NCBI GenBank assembly: GCA_025618425.1
Contig: CM046846.1
Span: 27,658,499 to 27,722,498 of the forward strand
Direction of reading: 5' to 3'
DNA: 64,000 bases
DNA from: Heliocidaris tuberculata
Taxonomy: Eukaryota; Echinodermata; Echinoidea; Camarodonta; Echinometridae
Below are positions 12,357 to 34,387 of this stretch, in pieces (positions within the stretch are counted from its first letter, which is position 1; the number at the start of each line of letters is the position of its first letter). A program made the position numbers and the translations under genes. Under the pieces are notes generated by a model that was not told where the DNA came from, made no database searches, and saw only the letters and a list, made by a program, of their open reading frames with translations.

Positions 12357-22655
<10,299 letters not shown>

Positions 22656-23915
22656 TCGTATGCTGAACAACACTTCATTGGGAGCCATGCTTGCAGCATT
22701 TTCTTCTCAAAATGTTTTTGATATTAGTCTGTTTTGTTTTTTTTCACATTTATTTAGGGATAGTTTTAAGGGGTATGTCAGTGTGCAGTTTTTGTCATGA
22801 TTATAGCTGAGATGAGTATCCACAAAGGACATTTAATGCTTTTCTGATTTTTGGAATACAAAGATATCTATCTTTAATAGGCAGCAATGAGAACTTAAGC
22901 TGTTGTTAAAAGGGGTAAATTATATGAATAATTATTGTTGGATATATAATTGGCATAAAATTAGCAATAGATGTAAAAAATATGTTGAAACTACTTGTTC
23001 TTTTAAAAAGAATGTTTTTTTGAATATTTACTGTTATTAGTGGTATTGCACTATCACTATAATGCACTGCATTCACCATTTATAAAGGATCGATAATATA
23101 AGGAAGTATAGTAGCATTGATTTAGAGAAGAAATTGAAAACTTTACTTAGAATAATTCTCACTCCTCATATTTCCCAACAATGGAAATATTGTAGATTAA
23201 AAGTAAGTGTATTTTGATTATTTGATTTAAGGATTTTTGGTATGCCTTAATTTACGTGTTAGTATTGTGATAGGGGAAATTAGAAAATTGTTTGCAGATA
23301 ATGTGTTATGTAATGTTTGACAAGACAATTATATTCTTAATTATTTATGAATATGTTGTTTGTTTTGTATATTGTCAGTCATGATTTTGTTTTAATTTGA
23401 AATATTTTCTTTCAGTAATATTTCTCTAATGACATTGTTGGGCAATCCATGTAGACTGTGTAATCAGTAATATCTTTCAAAACGATAAATGATATTTGAG
23501 GAACTTTGAAGAAAATTGTTTTCTATGGCAGACAGGTTTTTGTTTTCTTTTGATATTGCCTCCCGTGGAAATTCACTGTGATACATTGATCTATGTTATA
23601 CGTATGTTTACATCTGTGTGAGCCTGTTTCTCATTTTTAACATGACAAGAATATATCTTCATAAAGTTTTTCATGAATAAATTGGATGAATATCCTTGAC
23701 ATAACTGTAGATTTGTATAAAAGCCAATTAATTGTACCAGTGCTTTTATACATTTCATACCTGTGGGTTTTATTATAGCATACAAATATACACTGCATAG
23801 AAAGACTCTTGTTAATGTGTGGGGTTGAGGTGACATGAATAGTATTATTTGCAGAGGGACACAGCATAAAAGGAATTGGTGCTATTGTGATGATCATGAA
23901 CCAGTAGATTTAGCT
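22656..23915 (+). other. Probable TUSC3/MAGT1 3' UTR and downstream DNA
   Basis: AT-rich sequence after the stop with no coding signal. The first canonical AATAAA downstream is at 23676-23681, and an ATTAAA lies near 23193. A UTR of 0.5-1 kb is plausible but cannot be settled here. Confidence 0.35.
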
Positions 23916-24156
23916 GGGGTGGTATTCTAAAAACGATGTCATCTTTTATGTTAGTAAAATAATGTTAATTGTCAACGATTTAAAATTAGGACGAGTCATT
24001 GATTAGTTTTTGCGCAAAGCTAGCTGTGCTCGCATAAAGTTTAAAGAGACATCTGCACAAGCACCAATGATAAGTATTTATTGCATGCAATTTCAGTTCG
24101 TTATGATAACATTGTTTTCCTTAACATAAAAGATAACGTTTTCAGAATACGGCCCC
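23916..24156. mobile_element. 241-bp MITE with ~35-bp inverted termini, copy 1
   Basis: The left end GGGGTGGTATTCTAAAAACG and the right end (complement GGGGCCGTATTCTGAAAACG) continue with ATCTTTTATGTTA on both sides. The core contains TGCGCAAAGC. A truncated second copy is at 27543-27728. Confidence 0.7.
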
Positions 24157-24169
24157 TGGTGTTTTGATA

Positions 24170-24383
24170 TACTGTAAAACCAGAAATTTTTGCATGCATG
24201 AGAGTTTTGCGAATTTCGCGAGTGGTTGAGATCCACGAAAGTTTCATGCCTCGAAATAATAAAATCACAATTGAAAGAACATAAAATTATTGCAATTAGC
24301 GAAAGTTTCCTGCTGCAAAATTGGCTGTCATTAACAATTTGTGGAAGTTTTTTATGTCACAAAATTTTCTGGTTTTAAAGTAC
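24170..24383. mobile_element. 214-bp MITE with TACTGTAAAACCAGAAA termini
   Basis: The left end TACTGTAAAACCAGAAATTT matches the complement of the right end TACTTTAAAACCAGAAAATT. The interior is rich in GCGAAA/CACGAAAG. Related sequence occurs at 49218-49422. Confidence 0.65.
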
Positions 24384-24542
24384 ATGTAGGTAGTACTAGG
24401 CCTATATGTTTGATATGATCCCTCACCTTTTAATAGTTTTACTCCATTTTGTAATGGAACTGTAGATGAGGCTTTATGTTATAGTATCAAGGGTTTGAAG
24501 TGAAGTGCATCTGCATCATGAAGATGGTGTTATAATATTAAT

Positions 24543-24790
24543 GGGGTCCGCTCGCTATTCATAAGAACCGCTATTTATAGAAAACCGCTATTCATTTAAC
24601 ACCCGTTATGAATAGCGGTCCTTATGAGTAGTTATGAATAGTGGTCCTTATGAATAGTGAGGTAAATTGTCTATCGTTTACTCGCTATTCAGAAGGACCG
24701 CTATTCGTACAAACCCGCTATTCATTTAGTCGCGCGTTATGGATAGCGTTCCTTATGAATAGTGGTCCTTATGACTAGCGAGGTTACCCC
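24543..24790. mobile_element. hAT-like MITE with internal iterons, copy B
   Basis: The 248-bp element starts GGGGTCCGCTCGCTA and ends TAGCGAGGTTACCCC. It is flanked by a matching TATTAAT at 24536-24542 and 24791-24797, a 7-bp direct repeat where copy A shows 8. The internal CGCTATTCATAAG iterons are in the same order as in copy A. Confidence 0.75.
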
Positions 24791-24835
24791 TATTAATCAT
24801 AGGAGAGCATGCCTGTAAGGATAAATATAGAGGGA

Positions 24836-24925
24836 TGAAAAGAGAAAGAGGGAGAAAGAGAGAGAAAGAGAGAGATAGAGAAGGGGGAGGGGTAGAGAGG
24901 GAGAATCACAGAGGGAGAGTGGGGG
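24836..24925. repeat. Purine-rich (GA)n low complexity
   Basis: AGAGAGGGAGAAAG-type purine tract. It has no gene content. Confidence 0.8.
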
Positions 24926-25986
24926 TGAAATGTGGAAGTTGGGTCACGTCAAAAGAGGAAATTTCATGGAGTGTATGGAAGAATAACATGAAAGGAATGT
25001 ATATGAATGCAATAATATGATGACTAGGATTTTAGTGTGAAAAAGCAAATACTAAGTGTCAAATGATGGCTAGTTCAAAAACAAAAATAAGTTTCACAGC
25101 AAAAATACAGGACTTCTTTTCAATACCAATCCCTTGATCCTGTATCTTTTATGTTTTGGAAAATGATGTTCATTGTCATAACGAACCAGTAGAATTGTGC
25201 AAAATAAACACTTATTACAGGTGCTATTGCAGATGTTTCTTTAAAATTGTACAGGAACTGCTTCACGCAGACATTAACCAAGGATTTGGCCTAAATTTCA
25301 TTAGACAATTTACATTTTTGTTTACTAACATAACAGTTTTTAGATACTACTTTATCCCAGGTTCATGGATGAAATTACGTGTTAATTTGCATCTAGCTCT
25401 GTTGTTTTGCTGTTGTTGTTGACGCCCTCTGCTGTTTATAACCAACTAGTTTCTCCAGGTCAAAATTTGATCGTGGACGTCCATCTCGAATTTTTAATTT
25501 TTGCCGCAGATTCCTTGACACCATTTGCTAATTTTCTCTTTCATCAGAAGATTCCAGTCATTCAACTTCAGGTATGATCAATTTTCATTAATCTGGTTAT
25601 ATAAAGAGTTTATTATGGTAGTGTAGATAAGATGGAAAGTGATATCAACAGGCAGGTAGTTCACCGCGGACTAGCAGCTGCTGTCATCGAGTGCTCAATC
25701 GCTTTTCACCGGGAAGGGCGAGGCTGGGCCAGCACCGTAGACCCGGGCCGCGGCCGAGGTTCACACACAGTTTAACAATCAGACACTAAAACATTAGACT
25801 CGAAGTTGCAGTTTATTTATAATCCAAATTGGTGTGCAGACACAGCCACAGGTAAGATGTTTGTAATAATAATTGCAAGGCAAAAGATTGTGGTTTAGGA
25901 AACCACTTCACTTGTTCATTTGCATGCACCTGCTTGCGTTGCAGAGTGTATCTTCATGCTGAGTAGTATGGTAGTGGAGTGGACCC
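24926..25986. other. Non-coding stretch without recognised features
   Basis: A moderately GC-rich patch (25640-25770, containing GACCCGGGCCGCGGCCGAGG) stands out against the AT-rich surroundings, but I see no gene or element in it. Confidence 0.4.
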
Positions 25987-26484
25987 TATTTCCGAACATT
26001 TTCACAAAATCAACCATAGCAAATAAATTATTACATGAATATCTGTCAAACTTAGATAATGAATGCTCAAAGTCCTACAGAAAAAGAAGTTGATGGAATT
26101 TTAAAAAGACAACGTAGATTTAATACGATATTCCCTTCCGAGGTTATCTCCAATAACCTCGCATAAGTGTGAGTGCTTCCGAGCGTACCCCTTCCCAACT
26201 ACGCGGCATTTTGGTCCCTTGAAAATGGTATCGCATTTCCGAACGTGTCAAACCTATGGGAAAAAGACGCACAACCTACCCCAATTTGGGGCAAACGGGG
26301 TGACGACTGGGGTGACCAGAGAGCAGTTCCTAAGATATTACTAATATTTTTTGGCCTCATTTTATGATCTTGTACCGTGTTCTTTGTTTCAATAGTGTGG
26401 AGAACATATGCGTAGTCCCACGCGTATGAAAGCCATTTATGCGCTTAACTGTACGTTTCGGAAATGCAATGTTGTTCGGAAATA
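25987..26484. mobile_element. ~500-bp MITE with TATTTCCGAACA termini
   Basis: A perfect 12-bp inverted repeat, TATTTCCGAACA at 25987-25998 and its complement at 26473-26484. Further copies of CATTTCCGAA/TTCGGAAATG lie inside (near 26232 and 26457). No target duplication was resolved. Confidence 0.45.
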
Positions 26485-27139
26485 CAATCCTTGACTATAC
26501 GGTTTCTGACTTTTATTCATGTAGGGGAAAGAGGACACAAATATGTAATGCACTGAAGCTCTTCTGTGCGGAGTGAATGGTGGTTTCCTATTTCATGATA
26601 TTGCTTATATTGTACAAGATCTATTTTTTTTAAATGTTTTTTTAATATACAATTTTGTTGACATCTCTAACTTGTTAATTGTGGTATTTATTGGTTCATG
26701 ATCACTGTTGTACATAACGTTAGAATGAAGATTTTTATTTTACACCCTTGAGTTGACTGATTGTTGCGACAGTAAATTGATATTTTTTTCAGAATAGATA
26801 TGAAAACCACAAAATTGCTTGCCTTTTTTATATATTTTGATTACTTCTTAGTTCTTACCTGATAAACTACTGCAATGTGCTACCCCGACCTCCTTGGAAA
26901 GTGACAGAATAATCAAAGAGTTGATTGCATCAGTAGCCAACAGGTTAAAAGCCAGCTTTGCACTGACATGAACCAGTGCCTTGTCCTAATTTTTATTTGA
27001 TATGAAAATAAACATACCAACATTGTAAACGTAAAAGTATGTAAAACATTACTTTTCAGACTTAACCTCCTCAGGGTTACAAACATGTTTCTGACAGTGA
27101 AAGTGCCTTAGAAACACATTTTTGCATGTACAGTATATG

Positions 27140-27343
27140 GTGACACAAAATTTGCTCCTGCGACATTTGCTCCTGCGACATTTGCTCCTCTGTCCATATC
27201 TCGAAAGGTCAAAGGTTAAGGTCAAGGTCATGATTTGTTTTGTTGTTAAGGACAATGTGAGGGTTAGGGTTAGGTTTAGGTTTAGGATTAACATGGCAAA
27301 GTTAGACCTGAGCAATTGTCACAGGAGCAAATGTCATGGAACC
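27140..27343. mobile_element. Small TIR element carrying telomere-like repeats, copy A
   Basis: It is flanked by ACAGTATATG at 27130-27139 and 27344-27353, a 10-bp direct repeat of the length made by Mutator-like transposases. Its termini carry inverted, iterated TTTGCTCCTGCGACA. The interior holds AAGGTCAAGGTCATGA and a run GGGTTAGGGTTAGGTTTAGG. An inverted copy is at 39780-40001. Confidence 0.65.
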
Positions 27344-27542
27344 ACAGTATATGTATGTACATGTATGCCTGCAAGACTGAAATAAACTGAATAAAATTTA
27401 AAAGTAAATCCACCAATTTTCCTGCGACCTTAATTAAGTGCCTCATGCTTTGAAATTTTTGTGCAGAAATTTTTATGGGCAGGTTCAGCTTTCTAGAACA
27501 TTTAAAATAATGTTACCACCTGGGGGGGGGGGGGTGTCATTC

Positions 27543-27728
27543 AGTATTTTAAAAACGATCTTATATTTTATGTTAGTAAACAATGTTAATTGTAATAACA
27601 AATCAAAATTAAGACATGTCATTGATTAATGTCTGTGCAAAGCAGGCTGCGCTTGCGTAAAGTTAAAAGAGACATCTGCGCAAGCACCAATAATAAGTGT
27701 TTATTCCGCGCAATTTCAGTTTGTTTTA
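27543..27728. mobile_element. Truncated second copy of the 241-bp MITE
   Basis: It shares GTATT(T/C)TAAAAACGAT, TTTTATGTTAGTAAA, GTCATTGATTA, AGAGACATCTGC and CAATTTCAGTT with 23916-24156. The right terminus is missing where an (AAT)n-tailed retroposon begins. Confidence 0.6.
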
Positions 27729-28200
27729 ATAATAATAATAATAATAATTAACATTTATATAGCGCGTAATTACATATTGTTTCTAAGCGCTTAACAAACT
27801 TAAAGATAAACTAAACAAACAACTTATGAAGCAAAACATTAGCAATAAAAATCATTAGAAGGACAACATAAATAGAAAAATGCATCGTATATAAGACAAA
27901 GTCCTAACATTAAGTATAATTATGAAATTATACATAGACATGAACTACGAATCCGGACTTACAACCAGATTATAAATATTAACTAAATTGTGGGATTATA
28001 GTCAGTGTGAAGAGATAGGTCTTAATCTGGTTTTAAATGTGGCAAGGGTTTGGGAGTCACGGATAAATAGAGGCAGATGTTCCAGAGTTTGGGAGCACAT
28101 ACGGAAAAAGCATGGTCACCATAGCGGATGTGAGTTTGGGAACCATGGGCTAGTTGAAGGTGGGCAGAGCATTTAAAAAAAATTAAATAATAGCATAGAT
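27729..28200 (-). mobile_element. Retroposon 3' region, antisense, with (AAT)n tail
   Basis: (AAT)n is followed by TTAACATTTATATAGCGCG and TTCTAAGCGCTTAACAAAC, the reverse of a typical CR1/L2-like 3' end (compare the plus-strand end at 41100-41150). A GGTTTGGGAGTCACGGAT block follows. No intact reading frame. Confidence 0.45.
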
Positions 28201-29383
28201 TTTAGAGTAAAACCCTAGGCTTTAAGCCAGGAGGGCATCTGTGCATCCAAACAAAGCCCATTTCTTGTGGCAGACACCCTATACTAATTCCCCCCCCCCC
28301 CCAAATCCTTGTAATTTAATGTACATGTACATGTAGGCCCTATCAGAAGAAACTTTATTTATGCAGTTTTGCTTGAAGAAATATCAAGATAGTTACATGA
28401 AAGATTAAAAAAATTTATATACATTTTAAAAATTATTGTCTGAATCTGTTTTCATACTTTTATGGCTTCTGAAAAAAAATTTATAAACATGTGTTAACTT
28501 CTGTATTTACATGTAGTCTGCCTACGGTACGTGTGTATAGTTCATATGCTTATATGGCTCACCCTCCCCCCCCCCCCCCCCCCGAAAAAAAAATTGCCAT
28601 TAACACACGTTTACATGAAAACTTGTATATTTGCATGTACTTCATACATGTACAGTTATGCCCCTATGCATGTTTAAATGAATTTGTATATGATATTTAT
28701 GTAGCCCACTTACATGGACGTGTATTTTATGACCAAAAATTTTGTATCTTGTACTCTTAACTTGATTTAAAAAGATAATTGCAAGCCTGAAAATTCTTTA
28801 GTGTGAAAGTTGAAAGTTGTCACTGGTCAAACTCACAGCTACATGTACATGTGGGATCTAGCTGGTGTTTAAAATTAAGTTTATTGATGGGACAAGTAAA
28901 TATACTTGACCTTCAATTGACCCCCATGAAATTGATTGCTTGTAAAAGTTGTAAGTTTTAGGCTTGTCTACATGTACATGTACGTAGTACTTTTATTTAA
29001 CATTTTGGACTATGACAAAATATTAGTCCTGTTGAAAATAGCAAATAAAGGCTGATCTGATATTTCTCTAGATAGAAAATCTAGTTGGCATACCTGTATA
29101 TATTTGGTTGCAGTTTAAAATTCATGGTGTGATACTGTATCCTCCCAAAGTAAGAAATTACCCAAATCATTTTCAAGAGACACTGAATGATACACGATTT
29201 TGCAGTTTTAAATTGCACTATTCCCTCTTCGTTCTTAAAAAAATACAAAATATACATGTAAATTTAAGACCAATCCATTCCACGTATATATTGCACTCTT
29301 GAGGCTTTCAGTCTGTTTAATAGATAACAGTGAAAAAATATGGTACATGTATGTGTATCTCTAATACATTTATTATTACATTT
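28201..29383. other. AT-rich non-coding stretch with C runs and TACATGTA motifs
   Basis: Homopolymer C runs at about 28291-28304 and 28565-28583 and repeated TACATGTA palindromes. No exon was recognised. Confidence 0.4.
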
Positions 29384-29799
29384 TTAACCCTTTCAGGACA
29401 GGAATTATTTAAAGGCTACATTGATCACATTTCGTTCTTCAAATTGGCAACAATAATATTTTTCTTTTAGTGCTACATGGTTCTAACAAAATGCAATGTC
29501 TTTGAAAACAATATACATCATTAGAAACTTAGTCGAAAAGTTGAAAAAATTGCCAATTTTGATAAAAAATAGTGATTTTGAACCTCTCAATGTGTTGCCA
29601 ATTTAAGGATTATGAAGCTTATTCTCCTTTTTGAAATTCCTGGCATCAAACGCAATATGGTCATGCAACAAAAATGGACATAGTGTGTGCAGAAATTTTT
29701 GCTCTTTCTACTCATGTGTCAGATATATTTTTTAGAGCTCTGAATCAAAAGTTATTTAGTTAAACCACAAAATGTGGTCAATTGTCTCGAAAGGGTTAA
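29384..29799. mobile_element. piggyBac-like MITE, copy 1
   Basis: The 416-bp element is bounded by TTAA, with termini CCCTTTCAGGACA and (complement of the right end) CCCTTTCGAGACA. TTAA targets plus CCCTTT termini are typical of piggyBac-type elements. Two more copies in opposite orientation are at 36145-36562 and 43885-44309. The interior is non-coding. Confidence 0.65.
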
Positions 29800-30184
29800 T
29801 GGATTAATTTTCTCTGATTCATTACATTGCTCCTAATACACGTTAGTTGGCAATTGGGATCCGATCTATGGACTTCCCCACAGGGCCTTTCTCTGCCTCA
29901 CAATCCAGACTCGGTAGGAATGATGTTGTTTCCATGACAACCTGTCTCTTTCTCAGTATGTCATGCTGTTGTCTGGCAGAATATCAAGGATGCAGAGGCT
30001 ATTGTGTACCAGAGAAAGGGATGTAGTGATGGCAGGCTGGTGAAAGGGAAGAAGAGTATTAGCGGGAAGTTGTGTCATAGAGTAATTTCAGAGAGAGAAA
30101 AGGATGTATAGAGGGTGTCATTGGGTTCGGGAAGAATAGCAGAGACATGCAAATGGAAAGGGAGAGGTTTGCTCTCTAACATTT
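29800..30184. other. Slightly GC-richer unique stretch
   Basis: It contains GTTTCCATGACAAC at 29928-29941, close to an RFX X-box, and no reading frame of note. It may be regulatory or simply intergenic. Confidence 0.2.
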
Positions 30185-30480
30185 GATTAGCAATAATTTG
30201 ATTTTGATTTGATTTGATATTCATTTATTTTCCATATACATGTACATCATCATAAGTTTACAATCTTTCAACATGTATGGTCACATATAATTATATACAT
30301 AGAAAAATGGGATCATCATAAGCAGAACTTGAGATGACGTCCTCATCACAAATAAAATGATCATACAATGAATGTACATATGCAAACAATGCATAGTTAA
30401 AAAGTTAACAACTACTTTTTAAGTTGGAAAACAAAAATATTGACCAATAGAATGGCAGTAAAGCAGAAACGGAGATATAT
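30185..30480 (-). mobile_element. Probable antisense retroposon 3' tail
   Basis: TTTGATTTGATTTGATATTC followed by ATTTATTTTCCATATACA and an A-rich, protein-less stretch. The arrangement resembles 60760-60985 and 10325-10660. Confidence 0.3.
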
Positions 30481-30686
30481 GTATCTTCACCGACATACAA
30501 GTAGGCAAATAACATGTCAAATTTCCATTTTCAAAATGGGTTGGTAATTTTCCCTCTCTTGAATTTGATCAGCAACTTCATGGGACAGAATTCATGTGAG
30601 TGTATATTACCGTAGTTGTGTGGCAATCTTGCTCAAATTGTGTGGAAAGTTGTGATATAAAAGCAAAGGTGGATATTGTATACACT

Positions 30687-30952
30687 ATATATTTCGCGGG
30701 GGTTTTATTTTTGTCGAAATTTGCGAATCGTTAGTGTTTCGCGAATTTAAAAACGTGCTAAAATATTGCCAACATATTGACGGTTGAGTTTGTTGTCTTC
30801 TGGTCACAAATTCACCACTTTGCTTTGCGAAAGTACATCCTTATTGCTGCTTGTAGATCTATATGAGAATTTCCCGATCGCGAACTAACGTGGCTAGTCC
30901 TATTCACGAAAGATTATGGCCACAAAATTCATGGCTTATACAGTACTTAATT
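30687..30952. mobile_element. MITE-like repeat rich in GCGAA
   Basis: It begins near TATACACTATATATTTCGCG and ends near CATGGCTTATACAGTA. The internal TTTGCGAAT...CGCGAATTTAA blocks recur at 50850-51030. Confidence 0.4.
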
Positions 30953-31757
30953 TTGTTATGAAGAAATTAAGGCAATGTGGGGTCTTTTGATTACAAAATC
31001 AGTACTAGAAACTAAATAAGGTGCAACAACGATGTGTGAAAGGACAGAGATATCACATTTACCAGGGAGAGTAGATTAGCAAGTGCACATACATGTACAT
31101 GAGATAATATGAAAGAAGGGTGATTGACAAGGGTGTGGTACGGAAATGGGAAATAGAGATGCACACTGTAGGCTTAAAGGGATTCGGTAACTTTGTGGAG
31201 GCTTGATTTAATAAATTGTTGAATTTTGATATCTGTCTTCTATAATGATGTTCAGAAGGATAAATGAATAGCCAGGCGTAGAAAGGTTTTCAAATATATA
31301 ATGCTATTATTAAGATATCTATGACTGAATACTCCCATTTACGAAAGCATATGGTCATACGCTTTAGTCTAACACTGAGTCTATGGGGGAAAATGAGTCT
31401 GGCATTTCCGGTCATTTGCATATGTTTACTTTTGTGAAGCACATAATGATTTTGAAGTGCTTTTTTTTTCCTGGGCTTCATTTTTACACCATATTACATA
31501 CACTGATAGCATATAAGGCCAGGCAGCTCACATTTTATCAAGCCTCTACAAAGTTACCAAATCACTTTAAAGAATTTTTTTGAGATACAAAAAGGATTAC
31601 ATGTATAAACAAGTTGTAATAAAATATTGATAAATACATTTACATGTATGACTCGTACTTTGTTCAAATCATAACACAACAGATGCAATTTTTGTAAACT
31701 GTTTGCAACAAATCATGAAGGTGTTTGAACATTCAATGGAGGTTTGCAATGAACTCG
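30953..31757. other. Non-coding stretch without recognised features
   Basis: No exon, RNA gene or element end was recognised; a few TACATGTA motifs occur. Confidence 0.4.
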
Positions 31758-31770
31758 CTGTCTCTCTGTC

Positions 31771-31802
<32 letters not shown>

Positions 31803-31832
31803 CCTCTCTCCCTCTCTCCCTCTCTCCCCCTG
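31758..31832. repeat. (CT)n / TCTG microsatellite
   Basis: CTCTGTCTCTGTCTG and CCCTCTCTCC repeats immediately left of the hairpin MITE. Confidence 0.9.
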
Positions 31833-31866
31833 CTAGACCAGCTGATTAAAGATAAAGTTGAGTTCT

Positions 31867-32013
31867 GGGCCCTCTTGCATAAAAAGTTGCGATTAAACGC
31901 AACTCAAAAAATTAAACGCAACTTGATTTTCAACCAATCAGGATCGCGTATTTTGGACTTGCGTTTAATTTTTTGAGTTGCGTTTAATCGCAACTTTTTA
32001 TGCAAGAGGGCCC
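31867..32013 (+). mobile_element. Hairpin MITE, copy 2, perfect 55-bp arms
   Basis: The arms 31867-31921 and 31959-32013 are exact inverted complements, starting GGGCCCTCTTGCATAAAAAG, around a 37-bp loop. Internally the arms also carry the shorter palindrome TTAAACGCAACT. Diverged copies lie at 1523-1657 and 45033-45144. Perfect arms imply recent insertion or gene conversion. Confidence 0.9.
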
Positions 32014-32817
32014 TGGTCATGCAATTACACTGTGAAAGAAACTGTCTGGAAGCAATTGGGAAAGGTTGATCATGTCTAAATTAAGGATTGGTGTACATGT
32101 ATACTACCAGGTTTTGGAATCATCAAAATGATAAGAAATCAACACAAACTCGCTCAAAAGCACATGTACCGCACACAGAAATGGGTATATGGGACTGCAC
32201 ACAGATGTGGCATGAATGTTCGGTCTGAACACTTCAGCTATTTTTCATAATATTTTGAATATAAGGACATTTGAAGAAAAATCCTTTTAAGGAGACATTT
32301 CTACTATGATGTTCTTCCAAACTGACATAAAAGGAATGAGAAAGCTCACAAATTATTTTTCACCTTTTCCAGAACTCAACCTTCCCTTTAAGGAGATAGC
32401 AACTTCTAGTCAAGATCTATTGAACCTTTGAGGTTTCTTTACATCCCAAGTGTAAAAACATTTTCACTGAGTCAATAATAAATGCTTTTTTATGATCTGA
32501 TGAACCCTCCACTTTAGTGACGTCAGTGGCACTTAGGCGTGTCAAAGCTGGGGTTTTCGTTTCACACTTCTGTGGCATATATAGAAGATAGTCGTTTAAT
32601 TTGTTCTTTTATGCAGCTATTTTGGGGTCTGGTAATTCTAAGAAGCAGCACCACTTAGCACATAGATTAGTTTTCTTTAAAATACCACAACATACGTGTC
32701 TGGTGTCTCTTGTATCGATTCGAGAGGAGCGCAAAAGAAAGATTCATCATTTGGCAATATTAGAAATGGATTTACTAAAGCTCTCTGATTCTTTTTTTGT
32801 TCTCATTAAAACGTGAT
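32014..32817. other. Non-coding stretch without recognised features
   Basis: No family motif was seen in the open frame at 32601-32816 or elsewhere. Confidence 0.4.
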
Positions 32818-33070
32818 TGTAGTTTTGGTAAGGCCCCCCCCCTCCAAATGCTAATCAGATATTTAAATTTCTGTTGATAGAGAGTAAGATAATAGCATTG
32901 CTTCGCTGCTATGAATTTTTTCCTCTTTAATTTACCTGAAAATTTATTGGAAATCATGGACAGAACTTGAACATATCTGGCACATGTTTCATTTAATGCA
33001 AGTGGAACAATATGAGGCTGCCCAACAAGTTTTATGCCAGTATTTATTTTTCTACCAGAGCTAGAGATTG
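32818..33070 (+). repeat. ~550-bp interspersed repeat, copy 3 (shortened)
   Basis: It keeps the first block (GTTTTGGTAAG, TTTCTGTTGATA, AAGATAATA) and the last block (ATGCCAGTATTTATTTTTCT) of the repeat seen in introns 9 and 10. It lacks the middle of about 190 bp. Confidence 0.45.
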
Positions 33071-33806
33071 TTTCTAACATTTAAAGGGAGAATGAGAATG
33101 AGAGCGAGAAATATGATATTATAGATGATAATTTTCAGAAACTCTTTTCTAAGGGATGGGGGAAGGGGGGCAATGAATTGTTTTTAGAAGTGTGCTTTGT
33201 GTGCTTACAATGCTTACAGTTGTATGTACATGTACCTTTGAATATTCCCTATCAACATAGTGAGTGTCTGATGTATTGGAAAATAGCAATTATATGATAC
33301 AGTATGTACATTTATGCTGTGTAAATTTAAGCTCTTGCACCAGTGTATGGAAATGGGATACGCTGCTGCAGACCATTTTAATCAAATGATCGATATGATA
33401 TCAAATTCTGCTGCATTTATTGAAATTTGCTACAGTTGTTGACACTGATGAATTATTAACAGAGTTAAAGAGAAACAAAGCTGTAGACAGTACCTTCCTG
33501 TTTTCATCATAGCTGCTTCACATTTCTGTACATGATTGGTCACAAATTAAAGTAAACAAAACTTTTCGTGTGCCTGGGTGCATTACCTATATGCACTCAT
33601 CTTATGTTGCAAAGTTAGTACTGCCAGATTAAACTATGAGCATATTAAGGGAGATAGGAGATGGCTATTCTTTCAACCCCCCTCTCCAACTCCTTTCTAC
33701 AGGGGTATTTTTTTCAAATTTGCAGTGCAAATTTTCAGCATTTGGAGGAATACAAGGGCTACTTCATTAGTTCTTTCGTGGGAGGGGAGGGAAGGGCAAA
33801 ATCACT
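33071..33806. other. Non-coding stretch without recognised features
   Basis: Contains short G-rich and T-rich runs only. Confidence 0.4.
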
Positions 33807-33939
33807 CCTGGGGCCTGTAACATAAAGAGATACAATCAATCTTACGATCAATTGCAACTCTTCAGTACATGGTTTGCCATAGACTTAGATTGATATCAAT
33901 CGTAAGATTGATTTATCTCTTTATGTTACAGGCCCCAGG
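33807..33939. mobile_element. 133-bp hairpin MITE (CCTGGGGCCTG termini)
   Basis: The left arm begins CCTGGGGCCTGTAACATAAA and runs through GAGATACAATCAATCTTACG. The right arm is its complement with one indel (GATTTATCTC), about 47 bp each side. The loop contains ATGGTTTGCCATAGAC. Confidence 0.8.
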
Positions 33940-34387
33940 TCCCTTTTATTGTAATGCACAATGCTTTTGAGAGTGACGCGCAATCCAAGAACAAAAAAGG
34001 CATTTTGAGAGATGTCGAAGGTACATGTAGACATAGTGCTCAATAAGAGATTCATGACCGACACTTTAAACTAGAGCTGTTTCTCATCAGTATTCACGCT
34101 GTGCTGCGTCTGCTCGTGTTTGGAATTGAAACATCACACTGGTTGCGAAACTTCATGTTCTTTCCATGAGGTAAATTGAATTCAAAATTCCAATAAATTG
34201 ATGTGCCTGGAGGGGCCATCCCCTCTGAATTATTGATTTGGTTATTCTCTTTTCCTCTTCGTATTCTTGCCCTGTCTCTGTTGCATTCTATTTAGCACTT
34301 CGTTTGCTTGAGGAACTAGAGGGGGATTAGATGGTTTCCAAGATCTGATGCATCGGTTGTGATTAGGCTGATAAATCTTTGATAATA

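Noticed and set aside
29928..29941. RFX X-box (GTTTCCATGACAAC)
   Set aside because: A single near-match in intergenic DNA with no nearby gene; expected by chance often enough.
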